Part shown: positions 9,031-17,536 of the stretch, one piece after another
How positions within the stretch are numbered: position 1 is the first letter of the stretch
Layout of the letters: the number at the start of each line of letters is the position of its first letter
NCBI GenBank assembly: GCA_028288745.1
Contig: JAQGHX010000085.1
Span: 1-36,984 of the forward strand
Reading direction: 5' to 3'
DNA length: 36,984 nt
Source: Roseomonas sp.
GTDB lineage: Bacteria > Pseudomonadota > Alphaproteobacteria > Acetobacterales > Acetobacteraceae
Notes under the pieces: model-generated
Seen by the model: the letters and a program-made list of their open reading frames with translations, nothing else
Databases searched by the model: none
Told to the model about the DNA's origin: nothing
Position numbers and translations under genes: made by a program

Positions 9031-9267
9031 CCGGGCCAAAGAGGGCTCCGCCCTCTCTGGACACACCCGCTGGGGTGATGAGATCACCCCGGACCCCGCT
9101 GTCAGTTTCTAGATTTAGGTTTGGGTGCGAGGGAGGGCTATGCCCTCTCGACTGACAGTTCAGCCCGCATGGCCATTTATTGAGAATTTTAAACAGCGCC
9201 GCTGCCTGGACCTGAAAGCCAAACCCGAAGCGGGGTCCGGGGTGGACTTTCCACCCCGGCCTCCTGC
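9031..9267. repeat. Dispersed palindromic repeat, copy A
   Basis: One of three related intergenic elements. Hairpins in order: GAGGGC/GCCCTC (9041-9055), GGGGTGAT/ATCACCCC (9072-9090), GAGGGC/GCCCTC (9133-9147) and GGGGTGGA/TCCACCCC (9239-9257). The left end reads ...CCCCGGACCCCGCTGTCAGTTT; the right end carries an inverted version (AAGCGGGGTCCGGGG). It ends right at the corC stop codon and seems to lack the outermost right hairpin present in the other copies. No reading frame inside. Confidence 0.85.
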
Positions 9268-10164
9268 TTATTCCGCCGCCACTTTCGCCGCCATCACCCC
9301 TGGCCGGCGCACCCGCAGCCGGCGGATACGGCGCGGGTCCGCTTCCAGCACACGGAATTCCAGTCCCGAGCTGTGGGAGACCAGTTCTCCCTTGGCCGGC
9401 ACGCGCCCGGCCAAGGTGAAGACCAGTCCGCCCACAGTATCGATATCCTGGTCGCGTTCCTCATCCGTCAGCACGGTGCCCAGGCGCTCCTCGAACAACT
9501 CGATGGGCGTGCGCGCATCCAGGTCGATCAGCCCGTCAGGCCGTTCGACGATCTGGGGCGGGCGGTCCTCGTCATGCTCGTCGCTGATGTCGCCGACGAT
9601 GGTCTCCACCAGGTCCTCGATGGTCACGAGGCCGTCGATGCCGCCATATTCGTCCACCACCAGCGCCAAGTGCATCCGCGCCTGCCGCATCTGCAGCAGC
9701 AGGTCCAGCACCGGGACGGAGGGCACGACGAAGAGCGGCCGCCGCAGCACGGCCGCCATGCTGAACGGCGCCTCGCGGCCCACGCTCGCGAAGACGTCCT
9801 TGATGTGCACCATGCCGACGACCTCGTCCAACTGCTCCCGGTAGACCGGGAAGCGGCTGTGGCCCTCGCGCTGAATCAGGCGGACGGCCTGTTCCAGCGT
9901 CAGGTCCTCAGGCATCGCCACGATATCGGCGCGCGGCACCATGACGTCGGCGGCGGTCTTGCCGCGCAGCTTCAGCACATTGGTCAGCAACGCGCGTTCC
10001 TGCGCGTCCAGTTCCTGCCCCGGCAGGGCGCCGCCGTCGGAGCCGTTGTATTCGCGGCCCTCGACGAGCGCTTCCATCTGGCCGCGCACGCTGTCGGAAC
10101 TCTTCTTGCGCAGCAGGCTCTGCAGCCGCCACAGCAGGCCGTCCCGGGATTCGCTGCCGCTCAT
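9268..10164 (-). CDS. corC: CorC/HlyC-type CBS-domain protein
   Basis: Cytosolic protein of the hemolysin C/CorC family, here without the transmembrane DUF21 domain. Two CBS motifs span about residues 75-195 of 298 (VMVPRADIVAMPEDL, then VVDEYGGIDGLVTIEDLVE), followed by the CorC_HlyC transporter-associated domain ending RIRRLRVRRPG. These proteins are linked to magnesium/cobalt efflux, and CBS domains sense adenine nucleotides. The ATG at 10164 overlaps the ybeY stop as ATGA, which favours it over the in-frame start five codons upstream (10179). It is part of miaB-phoH-ybeY-corC, an order conserved across alphaproteobacteria. Confidence 0.92.
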   Translation of the reverse strand: MSGSESRDGLLWRLQSLLRKKSSDSVRGQMEALVEGREYNGSDGGALPGQELDAQERALLTNVLKLRGKTAADVMVPRADIVAMPEDLTLEQAVRLIQREGHSRFPVYREQLDEVVGMVHIKDVFASVGREAPFSMAAVLRRPLFVVPSVPVLDLLLQMRQARMHLALVVDEYGGIDGLVTIEDLVETIVGDISDEHDEDRPPQIVERPDGLIDLDARTPIELFEERLGTVLTDEERDQDIDTVGGLVFTLAGRVPAKGELVSHSSGLEFRVLEADPRRIRRLRVRRPGVMAAKVAAE

Positions 10165-10682
10165 GTCACGCCCCGCCATGGGTTGGGCAGGTTCAGGCGG
10201 CGCATGATGCGCGCCTCCGCCTGCTCCATGCGCCGGGCCTCGCCAGCCTGGAGGTGGTCGTGGCCCGCCAGGTGCAGCGTGCCATGCGCCACCAGATGCG
10301 CCAGATGCGCGCCCACCCGGCGTTTCGCGGCGCGGGCTTCCCGCCGCACCACGCCAAGCGCCAGCGCGATATCGCCCAGATGGCCCGGCATCTCGCCTGG
10401 GAAGGACAGCACGTTGGTGGGCTTGACCTTGCCGCGGTGGTCGGTGTTCAGCCGCTTCACGGCCGCGTCATCCGCCAGCAGGACCGTGAAGGCCCCCTGC
10501 CCGCCGCCGCCGGCTTCCGCCCAGGCGGCCAGCGCCGCGCGGCGCGCCATGTCCTCCACCCGTGGCACCGCCGCGCGCCATCCGGCCGCTGCGACGATCA
10601 CCTCGATCTGCGGAGGTTCCACTTCCTCTTCGGAAAGCCCGACCGCGACACCGCGGCCGGGCGGACTACTTCCCGGTTCCAT
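10161..10682 (-). CDS. ybeY: Endoribonuclease YbeY
   Basis: Metal-dependent endoribonuclease for 16S rRNA 3' maturation and ribosome quality control. The signature HGTLHLAGHDH supplies the three zinc-binding histidines; TDHRGKVKPTNVLSFPGE precedes it. The start lies inside the end of phoH (17-20 base overlap). Two adjacent ATG codons (10685 and 10682) follow AAGGAG; the second has better spacing (4 bases rather than 1) and is used here. Its stop overlaps the corC start as ATGA. A frame extending to 10814 would overlap phoH by about 150 bases and is not needed. Confidence 0.93.
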   Translation of the reverse strand: MEPGSSPPGRGVAVGLSEEEVEPPQIEVIVAAAGWRAAVPRVEDMARRAALAAWAEAGGGGQGAFTVLLADDAAVKRLNTDHRGKVKPTNVLSFPGEMPGHLGDIALALGVVRREARAAKRRVGAHLAHLVAHGTLHLAGHDHLQAGEARRMEQAEARIMRRLNLPNPWRGVT

Positions 10683-11865
10683 CATTCTCCTTCCTGCCAC
10701 GGCGGACCGTTTCCGCTGTGGCACGCCCAGCACTCTCCGGGGGGAACCCCGCCCGGCCGCCCGCGCCCCGGTCCTGGGCGGCGCGCTCGTCGGCCCTGTT
10801 ATACGCGGCCACAATCCGGCCTACCAGCGGATGCCGCACCACGTCCTGCTCGTTGAAGCGCGTGACGCCGATGCCGGACACGCTGTCCAGCACCGCCAGG
10901 GCCTCGACCAGTCCGGATTTCTGCCCGTTGGGCAGGTCGACCTGGGTGGGGTCGCCGGTGATCACCATCCGCGTCCCCTCCCCCATCCGGGTCAGGAACA
11001 TTTTTATTTGCGCGGGCGTGGTGTTCTGCGCCTCGTCCAGGATGGCGAAGCAATGGGCAAGTGTGCGGCCGCGCATGAAGGCGAGCGGCGCGATCTCGAT
11101 CTCGCCGCTGGTGATGCGGCGGGCCACCTGGTCGGCCGGCATCATGTCGTGCAGCGCGTCGTAGAGCGGGCGGAGGTAGGGGTCCACCTTCTCCTTCATG
11201 TCACCAGGCAGGAAGCCCAGGCGCTCGCCGGCCTCCACCGCCGGGCGGGACAGCACGATGCGGTCCACGCGCCCGGCCATCAGCAGCGCCACGCCCTGCG
11301 CCACCGCCAGATAGGTTTTGCCGGTGCCGGCGGGGCCGATGCCGAAGACCATCTCATGCCGGCCCAGCATCTCCATATACCCGCTCTGCGCCACGCTGCG
11401 CGGGGCGATAGCGCCCTTGCGGGTGCGGATGGCGGGCAGATCCGACAGCGGCAGGCGGGGCTCGGGGCTCTCCGCCGCCATGGCGGTGCGGGCGGCGCCC
11501 TCGGACAGGCGCAGCGCCGCCTCGACCTCGGCGATGCCGGTCGGCTCGCCACGCTCCAGCCGCTTCCACAGGGTCCGCAGCGCCGTCTCCACCACGCCCG
11601 AGGCCTCGGGCGAGCCGGTGATCGTCAGCCGGTTGCCGCGGCTGGCCAGCCGCACCCCCGCCCGTTGCTCGATCTGCGCCAGGTGCCGGTCGTGCTCGCC
11701 ATAGAGCAGCGGCAGCAACGCGTTGTCGTCGAATTGCAGCGTGACGGTGCGGGCGGCGGAAACGGTGTCAGCCATCAACGGGCGATCCATGTTGCCGGCC
11801 GCCATGCTGCGCGGGTTGGCGCGCAGGGCGACCGGGGCGGCGGAAACGGAGCGGGGTACGGTCAA
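10666..11865 (-). CDS. phoH: PhoH-like ATPase
   Basis: Cytosolic P-loop ATPase of the PhoH/YbeZ family, the usual partner of YbeY in RNA and ribosome metabolism. An N-terminal KH-like segment (about 40-105) precedes the ATPase: Walker A GPAGTGKT at 177-184, Walker B ILDEAQN, and a GDPTQVDLP motif. The start is TTG in a TTGA overlap with the miaB stop, with AAGGAG 11 bases upstream inside miaB; in-frame ATGs at 11805, 11790 and 11775 are alternatives. The C-terminal tail after AYNRADERA is long and disordered, overlapping the ybeY start. Confidence 0.92.
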   Translation of the reverse strand: MTVPRSVSAAPVALRANPRSMAAGNMDRPLMADTVSAARTVTLQFDDNALLPLLYGEHDRHLAQIEQRAGVRLASRGNRLTITGSPEASGVVETALRTLWKRLERGEPTGIAEVEAALRLSEGAARTAMAAESPEPRLPLSDLPAIRTRKGAIAPRSVAQSGYMEMLGRHEMVFGIGPAGTGKTYLAVAQGVALLMAGRVDRIVLSRPAVEAGERLGFLPGDMKEKVDPYLRPLYDALHDMMPADQVARRITSGEIEIAPLAFMRGRTLAHCFAILDEAQNTTPAQIKMFLTRMGEGTRMVITGDPTQVDLPNGQKSGLVEALAVLDSVSGIGVTRFNEQDVVRHPLVGRIVAAYNRADERAAQDRGAGGRAGFPPESAGRATAETVRRGRKENDGTGK

Positions 11866-13238
11866 GCGCAGGCAAGCTCCTTCTGGTCCAGGAGGATGGC
11901 GGAGAGGGAATTCGGGAACCGCGCCGCCACCCGCACCCGCGCCGTCGTGCCGATCAGCGATAAAGGCCCGAGTGCGTGCACGGGTTGCAGCCAGGGCGTG
12001 CGGCCCATCACCTGGCCGGGATGGCGGCCAGGATTGGTGAACAGCACATCGCAGTCACGGTTCACGCAGGATTCGTTGAAATCGTCCTGCTGGCGGCGCA
12101 GCAGCGCCTGCAATTCCTGTAGCCGCGCGTCCTTCACGGCCTCGGCCACCTGCAGGGGCTGGCCCGCCGCGGGGGTGCCGGGGCGCTGCGAATACTTGAA
12201 GGAATAGGCCAGGGCGAAGCCGACGCGCCCGACCAGCGCCATCGTCGCCGCGTGGTCCTCGGCCTTCTCGCCCGGATGGCCCACGATGAAGTCGGAGGAC
12301 AGGGCTATGTCCGGCCGCGCCTCACGCAGCGCATCAGTCACCCGGATGAAGTCGTCCACCTTGTGGCCCCGGTTCATCGCCTGGAGCACGCGGTCGGAAC
12401 CGCTCTGCACCGGCAGGTGCAGGAAGGGCATCAGCTGCGGGATCTCGCCATGAGCACGGATCAGGGCGTCGTCCATGTCGCGAGGGTGGCTGGTGGTGTA
12501 GCGGATGCGCGGCAGGTCCGGCAGTTCCGCCAGGGCATAGAGCAGGCGCGAGAGGTTCCAGGTGGAGCCGTCCGGCGCCTCGCCATGCCAGGCATTCACG
12601 TTCTGGCCGAGCAGCGCGATCTCGCGCGCGCCACCCGCGACCAGGCCGCGCGCCTCGGCCATGATGGCGGCGACGGGGCGGCTGAACTCGGCGCCGCGGG
12701 TGTAGGGCACCACGCAGAACGAGCAGAACTTGTCGCAGCCCTCCTGGATGGTCAGGAAGGCAATTGGCCCCTGCCCCGCCCGCGGGGCGGGCAGCAGGTC
12801 GAATTTCTGTTCCACCGGGAAGTCGGTGTCGATCTGGGCGCCGGCGGCGCGGGCGGCGCGGGCCACCATTTCCGGCAGGCGGTGGTAGGTCTGCGGGCCG
12901 AGCACGATATCCACCCAGGGCGCGCGGGCGACGATCTCGCGGCCTTCCGCCTGGGCGACGCAGCCGGCCACGGCCACCACCATCTTGTGACCCGCCTCGG
13001 CCCTGGCCTCCTTCATCACCCGCAGCCGGCCGAGGTCGGAGAACACCTTCTCGGATGCCTTCTCGCGGATGTGGCAGGTATTGAGGATGACCATGTCGGC
13101 CTCCTCCGGCGTTTCGACCGGGCCATAGCCCAGCGGCGCCAGGACATCGGCCATGCGGCCGCTGTCATAGACGTTCATCTGGCAGCCGAAAGTGCGGATG
13201 AAGAGCCGCTTGCGGGGCGGGGTGGTCGGAATGGTCAT
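11862..13238 (-). CDS. miaB: MiaB, tRNA-2-methylthio-N6-dimethylallyladenosine synthase
   Basis: Radical SAM methylthiotransferase that adds the 2-methylthio group to i6A37 in tRNA. The N-terminal UPF0004 domain has cluster cysteines at 19, 55 and 93 ([25 protein letters not shown]). The radical SAM motif CDKFCSFC gives cysteines 168, 172 and 175. The C-terminal TRAM domain is at about 390-455. 458 aa is normal. First gene of the tight miaB-phoH-ybeY-corC run; the 328-base gap upstream must hold its promoter unless it is read through from olsA. Confidence 0.96.
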   Translation of the reverse strand: MTIPTTPPRKRLFIRTFGCQMNVYDSGRMADVLAPLGYGPVETPEEADMVILNTCHIREKASEKVFSDLGRLRVMKEARAEAGHKMVVAVAGCVAQAEGREIVARAPWVDIVLGPQTYHRLPEMVARAARAAGAQIDTDFPVEQKFDLLPAPRAGQGPIAFLTIQEGCDKFCSFCVVPYTRGAEFSRPVAAIMAEARGLVAGGAREIALLGQNVNAWHGEAPDGSTWNLSRLLYALAELPDLPRIRYTTSHPRDMDDALIRAHGEIPQLMPFLHLPVQSGSDRVLQAMNRGHKVDDFIRVTDALREARPDIALSSDFIVGHPGEKAEDHAATMALVGRVGFALAYSFKYSQRPGTPAAGQPLQVAEAVKDARLQELQALLRRQQDDFNESCVNRDCDVLFTNPGRHPGQVMGRTPWLQPVHALGPLSLIGTTARVRVAARFPNSLSAILLDQKELACA

Positions 13239-13452
13239 GATCTGAGGAACCCTGGCGCAACGAAGCCCGGCACCGTGCCTGCGCCGGGGCCGCCCTGGCG
13301 CGGGGCGGCGGCGGGGGCCGATGTGCGGCGCACGGTGGCCGGGGTCAAGCGGAACTCGTCCCGGGAGACCGCCGCCGGATGTTCGAATCCGGTTGGTCCA
13401 TTGTATCAGAGTTGTGGATCGGCGGGGGCCGGGTCAAGGCAAACCGGCGGAG

Positions 13453-13514
13453 AACATGCCGATCGCTGGAGCGGGTTCCGTTCGCAGGGCTCACTGCACC
13501 TGCTCCAGCATGTT
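13453..13514. repeat. Imperfect inverted repeat
   Basis: AACATGC (13453-13459) and GCTGGAGC (13465-13472) are mirrored by GCTCCAGC (13502-13509) and GCATGTT (13508-13514). The left arm carries a short interruption. It is adjacent to a GCGTGATCGCTT-type hairpin; together they recall the short dispersed elements common in alphaproteobacterial intergenic DNA. Confidence 0.5.
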
Positions 13515-13538
13515 GTTTCTTCGTGTGATTCACGCTTT

Positions 13539-13565
13539 GCGGTGATGCGCTTGAAGCGATCACGC
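13539..13565 (-). terminator. Hairpin abutting the olsA stop
   Basis: On the minus strand GCGTGATCGCTT pairs with AAGCGCATCACCGC (one bulged base), beginning 1 base after the olsA TAG. No T-run follows. It may end olsA transcription or protect the 3' end. Confidence 0.35.
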
Positions 13566-13566
13566 T

Positions 13567-14496
13567 CTAACTCTTCATGGCCGCCGGCAGCGGGGCTGGC
13601 TGAGGCTTGGCGGGCCGGTTCTGCCGCAGGGTGGCGGCGCCCTCCGCCACCACGCCTTCCACCGCCGCCGACAGGGCCTTGCGGTTCGGGAAGGCGCGCG
13701 GGTCCAGGGGCTCGTGCAGCAGCACCGTCACCCGCCCGCCGAGCCGGCGCAGCAGCCGCCAGGAATGGCTGCCGATATCCATGTCGCCATACCAGGCGAA
13801 GACCGGCCGGTCCCGCCGCACCGCCGGCAGCCCCGCCAGGCGGTCATACACCACCGAGACGGGCTGCACCGCCGCGGCCATGTCCGCCACCGCCAGGAAG
13901 GAGGAACGGAAGGGCAGCACGCGCGCGCCGTCGTCGCTGGTGCCCTCGGGGAACAGGATCAGGCTGTCTCCGGCGGCCAGGCGGGCGCGCAGGCCGGCGG
14001 CTTCCTCCCCCGTGCGGGTACGGCTGCGGCTGACATAGACGGTGTGGCCCAGCTTCGCGATGAGGCTGACCCCCGGCCAGTTACGGACCTCGGCCTTGGA
14101 GACGAAGGGCGTCTGCAGCACCCCGCCCAGCACCAGGATATCGAGCCAGGAGGAGTGGTTGGAGAGGAACAGCACCGGCTTCGCCGCGTGGTCGGCGCGC
14201 TGGCCCACTACCCGCACCTCCAGCCCGATGATGCGGCAGAGCACCCGGTGGTACAGCCCGCCGAAACGCGCGTCGGCATGGCCGGGCAGCAGCACCAGCA
14301 ACACCTGCACCGGCAGGCAGAGCAGGGTCCAGGCCAGTGTCGTCAGCAGCCGCCGCACCGCGCGGATCCGCCCGCCGGTCGCGACCGGCGAATCATCGGG
14401 CGGGCCCACCAGCAGCGGCCGGCGGCCGGAAGGGGCGTCCGGCGCAGCGGCATCCGTCGGGGGCAATTCTGTCGTGGGGCGGGCTTGGGCCGTCAT
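13567..14496 (-). CDS. olsA: OlsA/PlsC-type lysolipid acyltransferase
   Basis: Membrane 1-acyl-glycerol-3-phosphate acyltransferase family protein. The HX4D catalytic motif is NHSSWLD (His114, Asp119), and the acyl-acceptor motif FPEGTSDDG is at 182-190. A hydrophobic segment near 50-71 anchors it. Since the gene upstream on the same strand is an OlsB-like N-acyltransferase, it is most likely OlsA, which O-acylates lyso-ornithine lipid with acyl-ACP; an ordinary PlsC making phosphatidic acid is the alternative, and OlsA can have both activities. 262 bases separate it from olsB, with nothing recognised in that gap. Confidence 0.82.
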   Translation of the reverse strand: MTAQARPTTELPPTDAAAPDAPSGRRPLLVGPPDDSPVATGGRIRAVRRLLTTLAWTLLCLPVQVLLVLLPGHADARFGGLYHRVLCRIIGLEVRVVGQRADHAAKPVLFLSNHSSWLDILVLGGVLQTPFVSKAEVRNWPGVSLIAKLGHTVYVSRSRTRTGEEAAGLRARLAAGDSLILFPEGTSDDGARVLPFRSSFLAVADMAAAVQPVSVVYDRLAGLPAVRRDRPVFAWYGDMDIGSHSWRLLRRLGGRVTVLLHEPLDPRAFPNRKALSAAVEGVVAEGAATLRQNRPAKPQPAPLPAAMKS

Positions 14497-14758
14497 GCCA
14501 GAGCGATACCGGAGCGAAGCCGGCCCGACAATGATGCCGCCACGCCTCCCCGCCGCGAAACCGGCCCCGACACGCGCGCAGGGCCGGCGCCAGCGGATGC
14601 CAGCGGGCGCGGCGCTGCGGGGGGCTCATGCCGGGCGCGGCGCATGGCTCGCCCGGCATCGTCCCAGGCGGGGCGGTGGGCGGTGGGCGGTAAAGCTGAA
14701 AGCGGGGGTTTGGGAGGGGCGCGGGAAATTCCGCCGGGCCCGCGTCGCGAAGGCCGGC

Positions 14759-15559
14759 TCAGGCCGCCTTCTGCCGCTCGAAATGGCGGAAATACTTGTC
14801 GGTCACACGCTCGGTCATCACCACCACGCAGACATCGGTGGTGTTGAACTGGTTGTCGATCACCGCGCCGTCGCCCACGAAGCCGCCCAGCCGCAGGTAG
14901 CCCTTCACCAGCGGCGGCAGGTCGGCCAGCGCGGCCCGGCGGTCGAGCGAGGCGGGGTCCATGCGGTCCATCCGCACGAAGCGGCCGGGCACCGCGTGGG
15001 GGCGCAGCCCCTCGGGTGCCAGGTGGTCGCTGTGCAGGTAGGTCAGCGGCACGGCCAGGGCATCGGGATCGGTGCCGGGCAGGCTGGCGCAGCCGAACAT
15101 CACCTCGATATTGTGCTTCGCCACATAGGCGGCGATGCCGCCCCAGAGCAGTTGCATGGTCGGCCGGCCGCGATAAGCGGCATCGACGCAGGACCGCCCC
15201 AGTTCCAGCACCGGCCCCGGGCGGGAGAGCAGCGGCGCCAGGTCGTATTCACTGGCCGAGTAGAAGCCGCCCACCTTGGCGGCGGCCTGGCGGCGGATCA
15301 GCCGATAGGTGCCGACGACGGCGGCCACGCCCTCGCCCAGGTTGTGGTCCAGCACCAGCAGGTGGTCGGCCACGGGGTCGAAGGCATCGCTGTCGCGGCC
15401 GGCGGCGGCGGTGGCCGCGTCGGCATGGGCGCCCATTTCATCGTAGAAGATGCGGTAGCGCAGGGCCTGCGCCGCATCCACTTCCTCGGCTGAAGAAGCG
15501 ATGCGGACCCCAAGATTGCCGGCCCGGAGCTCGCCGAAGCCGGCCTCGGGGTCGATCAT
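14759..15559 (-). CDS. olsB: OlsB-like ornithine N-acyltransferase
   Basis: GNAT-fold acyltransferase that would transfer a 3-hydroxyacyl chain from ACP to ornithine, the first step to ornithine lipids, phosphorus-free membrane lipids. Family features: ALRYRIFYDEMGA near residue 33-45, DHLLVLD, VGTYRLI, an acidic ELGRSCVDAAYRGRP, and the late PPLVKGYLRLGGFVGDGAVID. 266 aa is normal. Its ATG overlaps the stop of the Fur-family gene as ATGA, so the two are translationally coupled. The olsA-like gene follows downstream. Confidence 0.87.
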   Translation of the reverse strand: MIDPEAGFGELRAGNLGVRIASSAEEVDAAQALRYRIFYDEMGAHADAATAAAGRDSDAFDPVADHLLVLDHNLGEGVAAVVGTYRLIRRQAAAKVGGFYSASEYDLAPLLSRPGPVLELGRSCVDAAYRGRPTMQLLWGGIAAYVAKHNIEVMFGCASLPGTDPDALAVPLTYLHSDHLAPEGLRPHAVPGRFVRMDRMDPASLDRRAALADLPPLVKGYLRLGGFVGDGAVIDNQFNTTDVCVVVMTERVTDKYFRHFERQKAA

Positions 15560-16119
15560 GCCGCTTCTCCGCCTCCGGATTCGCCACCTCCCGCATCGCC
15601 CCGGGGCGCGGGGCGGCGGCCACGGCCGCGGGCGGGCTGGGCGGCATCGCCCGGCTGGCGGCGGCCGAACAGCTCCAGCCGGTGGCCGACCAGCTGGAAG
15701 CCCAGCCGGGCCGCGATAGCGCCGGCCAGCGCCTCGTGCTGCTCGTCCGAGAACTCGATCACGCGGCCGGTGTCGATATCGATCAGGTGGTAATGGTGGC
15801 CATGGTCGGTGGCCTCGTAGCGCGCGCGCCCCCCGCCGAAATCATGGCGCTCCAGGATGCCCTTCTCCTCCAGCAGCCGCACCGTGCGGTAGACGGTGGC
15901 GATGGAGACGCGGGCATCGAGCGCGAGCGCGCGGCGGTAGAGTTCCTCGACATCCGGGTGGTCGACGGCCTCGGACAGCACGCGCGCGATCAGCCGGCGC
16001 TGGCCGGTCATCTTCAGCCCTCGCTCGATGCAGAGGCGCTCGATCCGCATGGGGTCGGGCATGGGCTGGCCGGCCGGAGCGGCGGCGGCAGGATGGGAGG
16101 GGGCGGAGCGAGTATCCAT
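15556..16119 (-). CDS. fur: Fur-family metal-responsive repressor
   Basis: Ferric uptake regulator family DNA-binding protein. The winged-helix part reads GLKMTGQRRLIARVL, then HPDVEELYRRA and SIATVYRTVRLLEEKGILER; the metal/dimer region includes DHGHHYHLIDIDTGRVIEF. The pattern matches alphaproteobacterial Fur/Mur (iron or manganese) better than Zur. The C-terminus has an unusual low-complexity tail rich in Arg, Gly and Glu. The start is uncertain: in-frame ATGs at 16203, 16119, 16062 and 16050 all lack a clear ribosome-binding site, and only residues from about 16050 on are conserved. Coupled to olsB by an ATGA overlap. Confidence 0.85.
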   Translation of the reverse strand: MDTRSAPSHPAAAAPAGQPMPDPMRIERLCIERGLKMTGQRRLIARVLSEAVDHPDVEELYRRALALDARVSIATVYRTVRLLEEKGILERHDFGGGRARYEATDHGHHYHLIDIDTGRVIEFSDEQHEALAGAIAARLGFQLVGHRLELFGRRQPGDAAQPARGRGRRPAPRGDAGGGESGGGEAA

Positions 16120-16266
16120 GCGCGTGGTCGGAAGCTCTCCTGCGGCGGGGCCTTGCTTGGCCGCGTACGCCAACGGGTCTTTGCCACCCGCCCTTGCCAT
16201 CATAATTCAGCCAAGGCAAGGCGCACCGCCCGCGTGCCCGCCGGGGCGGGACCGGGGCCGCCCGCC

Positions 16267-16707
16267 TCAGGCCGCGACGCGACGCTGACGCCCGCCACGC
16301 GGCTTGGTGCCGAGGCCGATCTTTTTGGCCAGCGTGGAACGATGCCTGGCATAGTTCGGCGCCACCATCGGATAGTCGGAGGCCAGTCCCCAACGCTCGC
16401 GGTACTGTTCAGGCGTCATGTCATACGCCGTCTTGAGGTGACGCTTCAGCATTTTCAGCTTTTTGCCGTCTTCAAGACAGATCAGGTAGTCGTCGGTGAC
16501 GGATTTCTTCACGGGCACGGCGGGCTGCGGCCGCTCCGCGACCGGCGCAGGCGCAGGCACGGCGGCGCCGAGACCCGAAAGCGTGCGGTGCACCTGCTCG
16601 ATCAGTGAGGGCACTTCCGTAAGCGCGACCGAATTGTTCGAGACGTGCGCGGCGACAATTTGCGCTGTTAGTTCCAGTAGTTCATGCCCGCCTTGTTCTT
16701 CGGCCAT
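16267..16707 (-). CDS. MucR/Ros-family zinc-finger regulator
   Basis: Alphaproteobacterial transcriptional regulator with a prokaryotic zinc finger. The conserved core is SVTDDYLICLEDGKKLKMLK, then RHLKTAYDMTPEQYRERWGL and DYPMVAPNYARHRSTLAKKIGLG, with Cys and Asp in the first knuckle and histidines in the helix as in MucR. N-terminal helices (LTAQIVAAHVSNN) serve oligomerisation. The ATG at 16707 has AAGG 7 bases upstream and is favoured over the GTG one codon earlier. The A/T-rich upstream gap (16708-16864) is the kind of DNA MucR proteins bind, so autoregulation is plausible but unproven. Confidence 0.9.
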   Translation of the reverse strand: MAEEQGGHELLELTAQIVAAHVSNNSVALTEVPSLIEQVHRTLSGLGAAVPAPAPVAERPQPAVPVKKSVTDDYLICLEDGKKLKMLKRHLKTAYDMTPEQYRERWGLASDYPMVAPNYARHRSTLAKKIGLGTKPRGGRQRRVAA

Positions 16708-16864
16708 CACAGCGCCTTTTCATCATCTCTACATTTCGCCATGACCAGCGACTTGCCCGCCACGTTCGCGGCAACATATCTTTTCTTGCCAACGTCCCGC
16801 AACAGCGTTTCTGCAATCACTCGAATAAAAAGCGGCCCTTTACAAAATGCATCAAGAACAGAGC

Positions 16865-17107
16865 ATGGATGAAACAGCGGACCGTCACCTCGACATCTCC
16901 GCCGAGACTTGCCCGATGACCTTCGTGCGGACGCGCTTGGCGCTGGACCGCATGGCGGCCGGGCAAGTGCTTGAAGTGTTGATGAAAGGTGAGGAACCGC
17001 GCCGCAATGTACCCCGCACCGCCCGCGAACAGGGCCATGCCGTGCTGTCGGCCCAGGAGGAACCGGGCGGGCTGACGCGGATCAGGCTGCGGAAAGGGGG
17101 TGCCTGA
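16865..17107 (+). CDS. TusA-family sulfurtransferase-like protein
   Basis: About 80-residue protein of the TusA/SirA fold. LDISAETCPMTFVRTRLALD holds the conserved Cys-Pro; GQVLEVLMKGEEPRRNVPRTAREQGH is characteristic of the alphaproteobacterial branch. TusA proteins carry persulfide sulfur to tRNA thiolation, molybdenum cofactor or other pathways. An in-frame ATG at 16847 is the alternative start; neither has a good ribosome-binding site, and the later one matches the short N-terminus of relatives. Its last 26 bases overlap the convergent rimI end. Confidence 0.8.
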   Translation: MDETADRHLDISAETCPMTFVRTRLALDRMAAGQVLEVLMKGEEPRRNVPRTAREQGHAVLSAQEEPGGLTRIRLRKGGA

Positions 17108-17531
17108 GCACGAGCGCGTCGGTGCCGTCCGCATAGTAACGGCGCCGTATTCCAACCTGTACGAAACCAGCGGCGCCGTAGAGCGCGCGGGCCGCGATAT
17201 TCGCGTATGACACTTCCAGGAAGATTGCCTGAGCCCCCCGGGAAGCCGCCCCGGCGAGCGCCGCCGCGAGCAGCCGGGACGCCACGCCACGCCGGCGCGC
17301 GGCCGGCGCCACCGCCAGGGTCAGCACCTCCGCCTCCCCGGCCACGGCCCGGGCGAGGATGAAGCCCTGCCCCGCCAGTTGGAACCCGAAGCCACCCGCC
17401 ATGCTCAGCATCAGCCCGATGGCATCCGGCCCCCAGGCCTCGGCGGGCGGAAAGGCGGCGGCATGCAGCGCCGCCAGGGCCACGCTCTCCGCTTCCAGGA
17501 TGGGCGCGGGCACGGCATCGGGCCCGGCCAT
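17082..17531 (-). CDS. rimI: RimI-like ribosomal protein S18 N-acetyltransferase
   Basis: 149-residue GNAT N-acetyltransferase. The acetyl-CoA loop is in VAPAARRRGVASRLL, followed by FLEVSYANIAARALYGAAGF and a tyrosine-containing end (RRRYYADGTDALVLRHPL), the standard RimI order. Starts 5 bases after the tsaB stop, the usual tsaB-rimI pair. The 3' end overlaps the convergent TusA-like gene by 26 bases. Substrate (S18 N-terminus or another protein) is inferred from family and position. Confidence 0.9.
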   Translation of the reverse strand: MAGPDAVPAPILEAESVALAALHAAAFPPAEAWGPDAIGLMLSMAGGFGFQLAGQGFILARAVAGEAEVLTLAVAPAARRRGVASRLLAAALAGAASRGAQAIFLEVSYANIAARALYGAAGFVQVGIRRRYYADGTDALVLRHPLSAA

Positions 17532-17536
17532 GGCCT

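Larger units (their letters stand above)
13239..13566. other. Gap between olsA and miaB, palindromes but no gene
   Basis: No credible coding frame. It holds an imperfect inverted repeat (13453-13514) and a hairpin at the olsA stop. GATGTTCGAATCC near 13379-13391 looks like a tRNA T-loop, but no cloverleaf forms around it. A convincing -35/-10 pair for miaB was not found. Confidence 0.5.

Noticed and set aside
9373-12207. 944-codon open frame on the plus strand opposite corC, ybeY and phoH
   Set aside because: Antisense shadow of three well recognised genes; no domain seen.
13376-13402. GTTCGAATCC resembling a tRNA T-loop, ending near TGGTCCA
   Set aside because: The T-stem does not pair, the acceptor end is too short and no D or anticodon arm lies upstream.
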